This document shows, one piece after another, positions 23,607 through 30,855 of a stretch of 35,768 bases of DNA. The DNA comes from an uncultured Elusimicrobia bacterium (GTDB taxonomy: Bacteria; Elusimicrobiota; Elusimicrobia; UBA1565; UBA9628). A program made the translations under genes and the position numbers. The stretch lies in contig CAIRTQ010000132.1 in assembly GCA_903881545.1 (NCBI GenBank), positions 1-35,768 of the forward strand, read 5' to 3'. A model generated the notes under the pieces. The model saw only the letters and a list, made by a program, of their open reading frames with translations. It searched no databases and was not told where the DNA came from. Every line of letters starts with the position of its first letter. The first letter of the stretch is position 1.

Positions 23607-24536
23607 ATGCCCTTCATCAGCGTCGTCACCCCCTGCCGCAACGAAGAGAGCAACATCCGGGCGCTGCACGCCCAGATCCGGGAAGTCTTCGCCAAGCTCC
23701 CGGGCTACGCCTACGAGCACATCTGCATCGATAATGCCTCCCAGGACCAGACGGTCGAGATCCTGCGCGAGCTCGCCCGCGAGGACAAGAACCTCAAGGT
23801 CATCGTCAACGCGCGCGACTTCGGCCACATCCGCTCGCCGCACCACGCCATGCTCCAGGCCCGGGGCGACGCGGTCATCATCATGGCCAGCGATCTCCAG
23901 GATCCGCCGTCGCTGATCCCGGAATTCCTGAAGAAGTGGGAAGAGGGATATAAGATCGTCCTGGGGGTCAAGAGCGCGAGCGAGGAAAACCCTCTGATGC
24001 TCTGCGTGCGCAAGTTCTATTACGGCCTGGTCGGCCGCCTCTCCGAGATCGAGCTGGCCAAGGACTGCACGGGGTTCGGGCTCTACGACCGCGCCGTCAT
24101 GGACATCGTGCGCACCATCGACGACCCCTACCCTTACTTCCGGGGGCTCATCTGCGACATCGGCTTCGCGCAGGCCCGTATCCCTTACCGGCAGTCCCGC
24201 CGCCGCGGGGGCGTCTCCAAGAACAACTTCTACACGCTCTACGACATGGCGATGCTGGGCATCACCAACCACTCCAAGGTCCCGCTGCGCCTGGCGACCA
24301 TGCTGGGCTTCGCCATGTCCGCGCTGTGCTTCCTCATCGCGCTGGGCTACCTGGTCGCCAAGCTCGTGTTCTGGGACCAGTTCAAGCTGGGCACGGCGCC
24401 GATCCTCATCGGGCTGTTCCTGTTCTCCTCGGTCCAGCTCTTCTTCATCGGGGTCATCGGCGAATACATAGGCGCCATCCATACCCAGGTCCTCAAGCGC
24501 CCGCTGGTCGTCGAGAAAGAACGCATCAATTTCTAA
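23607..24536 (+). CDS. Polyprenyl-phosphate glycosyltransferase (GT2, DPM1/GtrB/ArnC-like)
   Basis: 309 aa. GT-A domain: FISVVTPCRNEESNIRAL, CIDNASQDQTVEIL, VIIMASDLQDPPSLIPEF (the DLQDPP motif is diagnostic of polyprenyl-phosphate-glycosyltransferases) and YRQSRRRGGVSKNNFYTL. Two C-terminal membrane helices follow (LATMLGFAMSALCFLIALGYLVAK and LIGLFLFSSVQLFFIGVIGEYIGA), ending in ERINF. The enzyme transfers a sugar from a nucleotide to undecaprenyl phosphate at the inner membrane. That donor is normally used outside by a GT-C enzyme, but none is in the window. The start follows the previous TAA without a gap. Confidence 0.9.
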   Translation: MPFISVVTPCRNEESNIRALHAQIREVFAKLPGYAYEHICIDNASQDQTVEILRELAREDKNLKVIVNARDFGHIRSPHHAMLQARGDAVIIMASDLQDPPSLIPEFLKKWEEGYKIVLGVKSASEENPLMLCVRKFYYGLVGRLSEIELAKDCTGFGLYDRAVMDIVRTIDDPYPYFRGLICDIGFAQARIPYRQSRRRGGVSKNNFYTLYDMAMLGITNHSKVPLRLATMLGFAMSALCFLIALGYLVAKLVFWDQFKLGTAPILIGLFLFSSVQLFFIGVIGEYIGAIHTQVLKRPLVVEKERINF

Positions 24537-24566
24537 GACGCCGCCGCCGTCCGGCCGCCGCCGATA

Positions 24567-24596
24567 TTGTCGCCTCCGAGCTGATTGTGGTATGAT
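24567..24596 (+). promoter_or_regulatory. Sigma70-like promoter for the ThDP-enzyme operon
   Basis: TTGTCG (24567-24572), an 18-nt spacer, TATGAT (24591-24596). Transcription would start near 24603, about 9 nt before the ATG at 24612. It sits in a 75-nt gap and would start an independent transcript for the four-gene module. Confidence 0.5.
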
Positions 24597-24611
24597 GATT
24601 CGCTTAATCTC

Positions 24612-26408
24612 ATGAGAGTCGCCGACTATATCTTCGAATTCGTCGCGAAGCTGGGAGTCAGGGACGTCTTCCTTATTTCCGGCGGCGGGGCGATGCATCT
24701 GGTGGACGCGGCCGGCAGGAACAAAAAGGTGCGCTTTTGGTGCAACCATCATGAGCAGGCCAGCGCCATGGCGGCGGAAGGCTACGCCCGGAGGCGCGGC
24801 GGCCTGGGCGTCGCCGTGGTGACCAGCGGTCCCGGGGGGACCAACACCCTGACCGGCCTGGCGGGGAGCTGGCTGGATTCCGTGCCGGTGCTTTTCATTT
24901 CCGGCCAGGTGAAGCTGGCGGACACGGTCGCGACCAATCCCGGCCTGAGGCAGTTCGGCGACCAGGAATTGAACATCGTCGACGTGGTCAAGCCGGTGAC
25001 CAAATACGCGGCGATGGTCGACGACAAGAACGATATCCGCTACCACCTGGAAAAGGCCGTATTCCTGGCGCAAGAAGGCCGTCCGGGCCCGGTCTGGATC
25101 GACGTGCCGCTGGATATCCAGGCCTCCGACGTCTCAGCGGACTCCCTGAGGCCCTTCCGGCCCCCACGCGCGGCCAGGAACGGCCGTCTGGACGGAGCGG
25201 TCCGGAAAGTCTGCCAGGCCCTGAAGCGTGCCCAACGGCCTCTGCTCATCCTGGGCCAAGGCATCCGGCTGGCAGGCGCGGAGAATAAAGCGAAAGCGCT
25301 GGCCGACCTGGCCGGCGTCCCGGTCGTGACTTCCATTTTGGGCAAGGACCTTCTGGCCTGGGACCATCCCTTGAACATGGGCACTCCCGGCATCGCCGGA
25401 CAAAGAGGGGCCAACCTGGTCGTCCAGAATTGTGATTTCCTTCTGGCCATCGGTTCCCGGCTGATGCTGCGTCAGATCGGCTTCGACTACGGGCAGTTCG
25501 CCCCCCATGCCCGCAAAGCCGTGGTGGACATCGATCCAAAGGAATTGGACAAGAAGTCGGTCCAGCCCGAGATCGCCATCCAGGCGGATGCCGGCGAATT
25601 CATGGATGCGCTCATGGCGATGCTGCGCGGGACCACGGCCGCGCCTCTCGTCGATCCCGCATGGCTCGGCTATTGCCGCAAGATGAAGGCGGAGCACAAC
25701 GGCCCGGACCCCTGGCACTTGGCACAGGACAAGAAATGGGTCAATTCCTACGTGTTCATCGATAGACTGAGTGAAAAAATCCCTCGGGATGTCCCGGTCG
25801 TCACCGCGAACGGGACGGCCTACATCTCGACCTTGCAGACCTTCAAACAGAAGCCGGGACAGCGGCTCATCTACAACAAGGCCTGCGCGTCGATGGGCTA
25901 CGGCCTGCCCGCCGCGATAGGGGTATGCATCGCCGGCGGCGCGCGCCCGGTGGTTTGCCTGGAGAACGACGGCAGCCTGCAGATGAACCTCCAGGAGCTG
26001 CAGACCGTCGCGCACCACCGCCTGCCCCTGAAGCTGGTGGTGTTCAACAACGACGGCTATCTCTCCATCAAGCTCACGCAGAAGAGCTATTTCCCCGATA
26101 ATATCTGCGCCTCCACCCCGCAGACCGGCATCAGCTTCCCGGACCTCAAGAAGATCGCCGGGGCTTACGGCATCCCGTACCTGCGGCTGGCCCGCTACGG
26201 CGAGATGGACGCCAAGATCGCGGCGCTGCTGGCCGCCCGGGGGCCGGTGATCCTTGAAGTCATGATGGACCCCTGGCAGATGATGGTTCCCAAGGCCGTT
26301 TCCAAGAAACTTCCGGACGGCCGGATGGTTTCCAGGCCCCTGCAAGACATGTTCCCTTTGCTGGGCAGGGCGCAACTACGCAAGAGCATGTTTAAGGAGA
26401 ACGCATGA
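24612..26408 (+). CDS. Thiamine-diphosphate-dependent enzyme, acetolactate-synthase-like
   Basis: 598 aa. All three ThDP-enzyme domains are present. The N-terminal Pyr domain has E48 in NHHEQASAMAAEGYAR (the cofactor-activating glutamate) and VVTSGPGGTNTLTGLAGSWLDSVPVLFISGQ. A central domain follows (PLLILGQGIRLAG). The C-terminal PP domain has the Mg-diphosphate motif in LENDGSLQMNLQEL...VVFNNDGY. There, E451-N452-D453-G454 replaces the usual EGDG, so the first glycine of GDG is asparagine. The tail (DPWQMMVPK, DGRMVSRPLQDMFPLL) matches the family. It does not look like a housekeeping acetolactate synthase, because no small subunit gene is near. In polysaccharide loci such enzymes join a two-carbon unit from pyruvate to a keto sugar (YerE is the known case). 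Start ATG 24612 is preferred over TTG 24585. Confidence 0.85.
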   Translation: MRVADYIFEFVAKLGVRDVFLISGGGAMHLVDAAGRNKKVRFWCNHHEQASAMAAEGYARRRGGLGVAVVTSGPGGTNTLTGLAGSWLDSVPVLFISGQVKLADTVATNPGLRQFGDQELNIVDVVKPVTKYAAMVDDKNDIRYHLEKAVFLAQEGRPGPVWIDVPLDIQASDVSADSLRPFRPPRAARNGRLDGAVRKVCQALKRAQRPLLILGQGIRLAGAENKAKALADLAGVPVVTSILGKDLLAWDHPLNMGTPGIAGQRGANLVVQNCDFLLAIGSRLMLRQIGFDYGQFAPHARKAVVDIDPKELDKKSVQPEIAIQADAGEFMDALMAMLRGTTAAPLVDPAWLGYCRKMKAEHNGPDPWHLAQDKKWVNSYVFIDRLSEKIPRDVPVVTANGTAYISTLQTFKQKPGQRLIYNKACASMGYGLPAAIGVCIAGGARPVVCLENDGSLQMNLQELQTVAHHRLPLKLVVFNNDGYLSIKLTQKSYFPDNICASTPQTGISFPDLKKIAGAYGIPYLRLARYGEMDAKIAALLAARGPVILEVMMDPWQMMVPKAVSKKLPDGRMVSRPLQDMFPLLGRAQLRKSMFKENA

Positions 26409-27223
26409 ACACTCTGGAACGCGGGATGGTCGACACCCTGAAAGATCTCAAGGCGCATCACCATGTCATCGGGATCAAGGCCGAGTTCGAGGCGGAGGGC
26501 ACCCGCCTGGAAGAAGCCCTGCGTCTGAAAGAAGTGGTCTCGGCCGCGGGGATCGATCTGACGATCAAGATCGGCGGCTGCGAGGCCTTGAAAGACATGT
26601 ATGACGCCCGGTCCATCGGCGTCAAGTCCATCGTGGCGCCGATGATCGAATCCTCCTTCGCGCTCAAAAAGTTCCTGCAGGCCTCTCGCATCGTGTTCCC
26701 CGACGAGGAGCGGCATGACATCAAATTCCTGATCAACATCGAGACCACCACGGCGTGCCGCGATCTCGCCGCCATCCTGGGCTCCGACTGCTTGAGCGAT
26801 CTCCACGGCATCACGATCGGGCGCGGCGACCTCTCCGAATCGCTCGGCCATGACCGGAGCTACATCAATTCGGAGGAGATATTCGCGCTTTCCGCCCGGA
26901 TACTCTCCGAGGCGAAGAAGAAGAACCTCATCTGCGGCATGGGCGGCGGGGTGTCGGCGGAATCTCTCCCGTTCTTCAAGAAACTCCCCCCCGGGCATCT
27001 GGATTTCTTCGAGACCCGCAAGGTGCAGTTCCAATGCCCCCAGGGCTATTCCTCGGACAACGCGCGGGAAGGCATCCTGAAGGCCGTGGGCTTCGAACTG
27101 GTATGGCTCAAGAACAAGCGGAATTACTACGGCGGCATAGCCCAGGAAGACGCGCACCGGATAGAGGCCCTCGAGAGCAGGTATAAAGATTCGATCGTCG
27201 CCGCGGGCGGGCGTTACGAGTGA
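26405..27223 (+). CDS. HpcH/HpaI-type aldolase, citrate-lyase-like
   Basis: 272 aa TIM barrel of the HpcH/HpaI/CitE superfamily. The metal-binding glutamate is E113 in INIETTTACRDL and the aspartate is D142 in ITIGRGDLSESLG. The strand VKSIVAPMIESSFALKK also fits. It starts with GTRLEEALRLKEVVSAAGI and the AEFEAEG block. Members cleave or form C-C bonds between pyruvate or oxaloacetate-type donors and aldehydes, or act on CoA esters. No CoA-specific signature was noted, so an aldolase-type reaction on a sugar or small aldehyde is inferred. An AAGGAGA ribosome-binding site precedes the ATG, and the start overlaps the ThDP-enzyme stop (ATGA). It is followed 9 nt later by a HAD phosphatase gene, as expected if the product is phosphorylated. 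Confidence 0.82.
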   Translation: MNTLERGMVDTLKDLKAHHHVIGIKAEFEAEGTRLEEALRLKEVVSAAGIDLTIKIGGCEALKDMYDARSIGVKSIVAPMIESSFALKKFLQASRIVFPDEERHDIKFLINIETTTACRDLAAILGSDCLSDLHGITIGRGDLSESLGHDRSYINSEEIFALSARILSEAKKKNLICGMGGGVSAESLPFFKKLPPGHLDFFETRKVQFQCPQGYSSDNAREGILKAVGFELVWLKNKRNYYGGIAQEDAHRIEALESRYKDSIVAAGGRYE

Positions 27224-27232
27224 CGCGCCGCA

Positions 27233-27874
27233 ATGAGGTTTAGGAACTTCCTCTTCGACCTCGACGGCACGCTGCTGGATTCCCAGGGCGACATACGGGA
27301 TTGCTTCCGGCAAGCCTTCGCCCGCGTCCTCGGGGGCGACGGGCTCGAGATCGACAGGAACCTCATCGGCCTTCCCGTGGATGAGATCATCCGGTCCGCC
27401 CGACCAGGACTTTCGCCGGAGCAGGCGGCGCGGGTGATGAGCGAGTTCCGGGCCCTGTACGACCACCACGCTTATCCCAAGACCCGCGTCTTTCTCCCGG
27501 TCCCGAAGCTCTTCGAGCTGCTCAAGGAAGAGAAGCGCTCTGTGTTTTTGGTCACGAACAAGCCGCGCCAGGCCACGCTCGCCCTGATCAAGCAATTCGC
27601 CCTGGATTTATTCCAGGACGTGGCTTGCCCGGAGATGCCGCCCGCCCCCAGGCCGTCGAAAGCGAAGCTGATCGCTGACCTCATCGCCAAGTGGCGCCTT
27701 AAGAAAGAAGAGACCATCATGGTCGGCGACACCCCGTCGGATGTGGCCGCCGCCCACGAGAACGGCATCGCCGCGGCCGTCGTCCGTTCGGGCTATGGCG
27801 ACCCGGAGCAATTGACGGCGTCGGCCCCTGAGCATGTCCTCGACACGCTGGGGCGCCTGGCGGATATCCTTTGA
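27233..27874 (+). CDS. HAD-family phosphatase (phosphoglycolate-phosphatase-like)
   Basis: 213 aa. Motif I is FDLDGTLLDS with nucleophile D9 and D11. Motif II is VFLVTNKP (threonine followed by N-K). The motif III lysine is in SKAKLIADLI, and motif IV is IMVGDTPSDVAAAHENG. The cap region between residues 15 and 85 is of the small helical C1 type, as in GmhB- or Gph-like sugar phosphatases. In a cluster of sugar-building enzymes it most likely removes phosphate from a sugar or its precursor. The start ATG is 9 nt after the aldolase stop. Its substrate is unknown. Confidence 0.85.
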   Translation: MRFRNFLFDLDGTLLDSQGDIRDCFRQAFARVLGGDGLEIDRNLIGLPVDEIIRSARPGLSPEQAARVMSEFRALYDHHAYPKTRVFLPVPKLFELLKEEKRSVFLVTNKPRQATLALIKQFALDLFQDVACPEMPPAPRPSKAKLIADLIAKWRLKKEETIMVGDTPSDVAAAHENGIAAAVVRSGYGDPEQLTASAPEHVLDTLGRLADIL

Positions 27875-27899
27875 ACATGGCGCTCCAGCGCCCTGGCGC

Positions 27900-28934
27900 G
27901 TGATCCCGGGCGGCGACTTGGAGGCGATGCTCGCGGAGGGCGCGGGCCTCTGGCAGTATCTGCGCGGCGCCAGGATATTCATCACCGGCGGGACGGGTTT
28001 TTTCGGCGGCTGGCTGCTGGAGAGCCTCCTGCACGCCAACGAGAAATTGTGCTTGCAGGCCGAAGCCACGGTCCTTACCCGCGACGAGGCCGCCTTCCTG
28101 AAGGATCGGCCCCATCTGGCCGCCTCCGCCGCGGTGCGCTTTCATCGCGGAGACGTGCGTTCCTTCGCTTTCCCGCAGGGACGATACTCGCACATCATCC
28201 ACGCGGCGACCGCGGCGAGCGCCCGCTTGAACGCGGAGGATCCGGGCCTGATGCGGGACACCATCGTGCAGGGCACGCGCCGCGTCCTGGAATTCGCCGG
28301 GGCCTGCGGGGCGCAGAGACTGCTGTTCACGAGTTCGGGCGCGGTCTATGGCAAGCAGCCCGAAGCGATGACCCATATCCCCGAAGATTTTGCCGCAACG
28401 CACGATGCGGCCCCCTCGGCCTACGCGGAAGGCAAGCGGACGGCCGAGGCCCTCTGTGCCGATTTCAGCCGGCGCCATGGGCTCCGGACTCTGATCGCCC
28501 GCGGCTTCGCTTTCGCAGGTCCGGGCCTGCCGCTCGACACGCACTTCGCCATAGGAAATTTCATCCGCGACGCGATCGCGGGCCGTCCCATCGAAGTGCG
28601 CGGCGACGGCACGACTTATCGCTCCTATCTGTACGGAGCCGACCTCGCGGTATGGCTGTGGACCATCCTGCTGCGGGGAGAGAGCGGCCGTCCCTACAAT
28701 GTGGGCTCCGAACGCCGCGTGAACATGTTGGAGCTGGCCCGGATCGTCGCCCGCGTCTTGAAGCCGGAGCTGGCCATCCATGTCGCGCAGTCTGCCCAGC
28801 CGGGAAAGCCTCCGGAGCAATACGTGCCTTCCACGCTGAGGGCCCGGACGGAGCTGGGCCTGCGGGAGACCGTGGCCCTGGAAGACGCCATCCGCCGCAG
28901 CGCGCAGTGGGCCGCGGGCGGGCTGAATTCATAG
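27900..28934 (+). CDS. NAD-dependent epimerase/dehydratase (extended SDR)
   Basis: 344 aa if started at the GTG at 27900. The frame is open back to 27834, inside the HAD gene, and an ATG at 27927 is the other choice; family members usually have about 20 residues before the Rossmann strand, which fits the GTG or earlier. The cofactor motif is IFITGGTGFFGGWL, with TSSGAVYG (Ser/Thr region) and AYAEGKRTAE (catalytic Tyr/Lys). RGFAFAGPGLPLDTHFAIGNFI and the VRGDGTTYRSYLYGADLA block match nucleotide-sugar epimerases/dehydratases. It closes the ThDP enzyme-aldolase-phosphatase module and probably reduces or epimerises the sugar produced there. Confidence 0.8.
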   Translation: MIPGGDLEAMLAEGAGLWQYLRGARIFITGGTGFFGGWLLESLLHANEKLCLQAEATVLTRDEAAFLKDRPHLAASAAVRFHRGDVRSFAFPQGRYSHIIHAATAASARLNAEDPGLMRDTIVQGTRRVLEFAGACGAQRLLFTSSGAVYGKQPEAMTHIPEDFAATHDAAPSAYAEGKRTAEALCADFSRRHGLRTLIARGFAFAGPGLPLDTHFAIGNFIRDAIAGRPIEVRGDGTTYRSYLYGADLAVWLWTILLRGESGRPYNVGSERRVNMLELARIVARVLKPELAIHVAQSAQPGKPPEQYVPSTLRARTELGLRETVALEDAIRRSAQWAAGGLNS

Positions 28935-28946
28935 AATGGGATAGCC

Positions 28947-29933
28947 ATGCCCGAGATAAGCGTCGTCATCCCTAATTGGGACGGGGAAAAGCTCCTGCGC
29001 TCCTGCCTGCCGGCCCTGGCCGCGCAGACCTGCCGCGATTTTGAGACCATCGTGGTCGACAACGGCTCGACCGATGGGAGCCTCGCGTATCTCAAGGCGA
29101 GCCAGCCGCAGGCCCAGGTGATATGCAACCAGGAAAACCGCGGGTTCGCCGCGGCGGCCAATCAAGGGTTGCACGCGGCGCGGGGCAGGTTCGTGGCCTT
29201 TCTCAACAACGACGCGATGCCCGATGCGGACTGGCTGGAGAAACTTGCGGCCAGCCTCAGCCAGGACAATCGCCTTTTTGCCGTGGGCGCGGCCTTGGTG
29301 GAAGCCGCGCGGCCCGAAGTGCTGGAGGACGCGGGCGACGGCTATACGGTTTTTGGCTTCGCCTTTCGCCGCGGCCAAGGCCGGCCCGCGGCGCGCTACC
29401 GTAGCGACGCGGAGGTCTTCAGCGTCTGCGCCGGGGCGGCCCTTTACCGGAAGGACCTCCTGCTGGAAATGGGCGGCTTCGCCGACACCTTCTTCGCCTA
29501 CCTGGAGGATGTGGACGCGGGCTGGCGCGCACGGCGAACGGGCTACCGCAGCCGGTTCTGCGCCGCGGCGCGCGTGCGGCACTTGGGGTCGGCCTCCTCG
29601 GGCTCCAAGTACAACCGGTTCAAAGTGTTCTTGACCAGCCGCAACAACGTGTGGCTCCTGCGCCGCAACCTGCCGGCTTGGCTGCTGCTGCCGACGCTGC
29701 CGTTGCTGGGCGCGGGGTTTTTGGCTAAGTCGCTCTTCTACGCGCGGCTGGGTCTGCGGCTGGTGGGGGCCCAGTGGCGCGGCGCGTGGGAGGGTCTGCT
29801 CACGGCGCCGCAGACTGCATTGCTGCCTGGCGATTGCTCCATGCGGCGTGATGCCGCGATCTGGCTGGACTTGGCGCGGATGACGGGCGGCTGGGCCTTG
29901 GGCGGCTGGCCGGGGCGATTCCGGAGGGGCTGA
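28947..29933 (+). CDS. GT2 glycosyltransferase, rhamnosyltransferase-like
   Basis: 328 aa. It opens with MPEISVVIPNWDGEKLLRSCLPAL. IVVDNGSTDGSLAYL, ENRGFAAAANQG and FLNNDAMPDADWLEKL are the classic GT2 blocks, with the NDA/DAD acidic residues as donor site. DVDAGWRARRTGYR (the ED-type catalytic region) and a C-terminal amphipathic section, LLLPTLPLLGAGFLAKSLFY, follow; this part may touch the membrane. The order resembles WbbL/WsaF-type rhamnosyltransferases, but donor specificity is not readable. A TAGAAT overlaps the previous stop 9 nt before the ATG and may be fortuitous. It is followed 2 nt later by another GT2 gene. Confidence 0.85.
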   Translation: MPEISVVIPNWDGEKLLRSCLPALAAQTCRDFETIVVDNGSTDGSLAYLKASQPQAQVICNQENRGFAAAANQGLHAARGRFVAFLNNDAMPDADWLEKLAASLSQDNRLFAVGAALVEAARPEVLEDAGDGYTVFGFAFRRGQGRPAARYRSDAEVFSVCAGAALYRKDLLLEMGGFADTFFAYLEDVDAGWRARRTGYRSRFCAAARVRHLGSASSGSKYNRFKVFLTSRNNVWLLRRNLPAWLLLPTLPLLGAGFLAKSLFYARLGLRLVGAQWRGAWEGLLTAPQTALLPGDCSMRRDAAIWLDLARMTGGWALGGWPGRFRRG

Positions 29934-29935
29934 GT

Positions 29936-30826
29936 ATGATAGACACAGTGGCCCGGCGGGCCGGGCTCGTTATCCCGACCCGCAACCAAGCGGCGGAATT
30001 GAGGCGGCTTCTTCCCCTCCTGCTCGAGCAGATTCCGGCGGAGAATATCGTCGTGGTCGACTCCGCTTCCACCGACGGCACTATTGACGTTGCGCGCGGC
30101 TGCGGTTGCCGCTGTGTGTCCATCGCGCTGCGGGACTTCGACCATGGGGCAACGAGAAATTTGGGGGCGCGCTCGGTGCCGGGAGAGTTCATCATCTTTA
30201 TGACGCCGGACGCTTTGGTGGAGGGGCCTGGCACATTGGCGGCGCTATTGGAACCTTTCCAAGACCCTTCCGTGGGGGCGACCTATGCGCGCCAGTTGCC
30301 TCGTCCGGGCGCGGGGCCGTTGGAGAGATTCGCACGGGAATTCAACTATCCTCCGGAGCCTCGCGTGCAGTCTTTGGAGAGCTTGCCCCGGCTTGGCATC
30401 AAGGCATTTTTCCTCTCCGATTCGTGCGCGGCTTATCGGCGCGAGGTTTTCGAGCGGATGGACGGTTTCCCGGAGCCTTGTGTGGTCAACGAGGATATGT
30501 ACATGGCCGCCAGGATGGTCCTGGCGGGCTTTAAGGTCTGCTACGCTCCTGAGGCAAGGGTCTTCCATTCCCACCGGCTTAGCTTATGGGGGCAGTTCCG
30601 AAGGAATTACAAGATCGGCGCTTTCTTCCAGGCCCATCGCTGGATACGGGACCGGGCGCCGCTCGGCGCCGAGGGTGTGCGCTTCTTGAGGTCCGAGTGC
30701 GCCTTTCTTATCCGGGAAGGCTCGGCGTTGCGCATCGTCGAGGCGCTCCTGGATGCGGGCGCACGCTGGGCCGGAGTGCATGTGGGGCAGGCGGCCGCGT
30801 TTCTACTGGGTATCTGGCGGGAGTAG
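29936..30826 (+). CDS. GT2 glycosyltransferase
   Basis: 296 aa. GT-A blocks are GLVIPTRNQAAELRRLL, VVVDSASTDGTIDVA, DFDHGATRNLGA, FIIFMTPDALVEGPG (the TPDA in place of a DXD) and VVNEDMYMAARMVLAG (the ED region). SHRLSLWGQFRRNYKIGAFFQAH is a typical conserved region in O-antigen rhamnosyltransferases (RgpF/WbbL type). Start 29936 lies just after the previous TGA. The gene shows no membrane helices, so it acts in the cytosol or peripherally. Its substrate is not known. Confidence 0.82.
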   Translation: MIDTVARRAGLVIPTRNQAAELRRLLPLLLEQIPAENIVVVDSASTDGTIDVARGCGCRCVSIALRDFDHGATRNLGARSVPGEFIIFMTPDALVEGPGTLAALLEPFQDPSVGATYARQLPRPGAGPLERFAREFNYPPEPRVQSLESLPRLGIKAFFLSDSCAAYRREVFERMDGFPEPCVVNEDMYMAARMVLAGFKVCYAPEARVFHSHRLSLWGQFRRNYKIGAFFQAHRWIRDRAPLGAEGVRFLRSECAFLIREGSALRIVEALLDAGARWAGVHVGQAAAFLLGIWRE

Positions 30827-30839
30827 CCAGAGCCTAGTT

Positions 30840-30848
30840 TGATATAAT
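30840..30848 (+). promoter_or_regulatory. Extended -10 promoter before the initiating glycosyltransferase, probably leaderless
   Basis: TGATATAAT (TGn plus perfect TATAAT). The ATG is at 30856, 7 nt after the hexamer, where transcription should begin. No -35 and no well-spaced ribosome-binding site are visible (the GAGG touches the ATG). Confidence 0.5.
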
Positions 30849-30855
30849 CGCGAGG

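Noticed and set aside
23550-25073. Minus-strand open frame of about 507 codons opposite the polyprenyl-phosphate glycosyltransferase and ThDP-enzyme genes
   Set aside because: Shadow frame: no recognisable domain, His/Asp/Arg-rich, and both forward genes are certain.
26195-27595. Minus-strand open frame of about 466 codons opposite the aldolase and HAD genes
   Set aside because: Shadow frame without motifs; the forward genes have intact catalytic residues and coupled starts.
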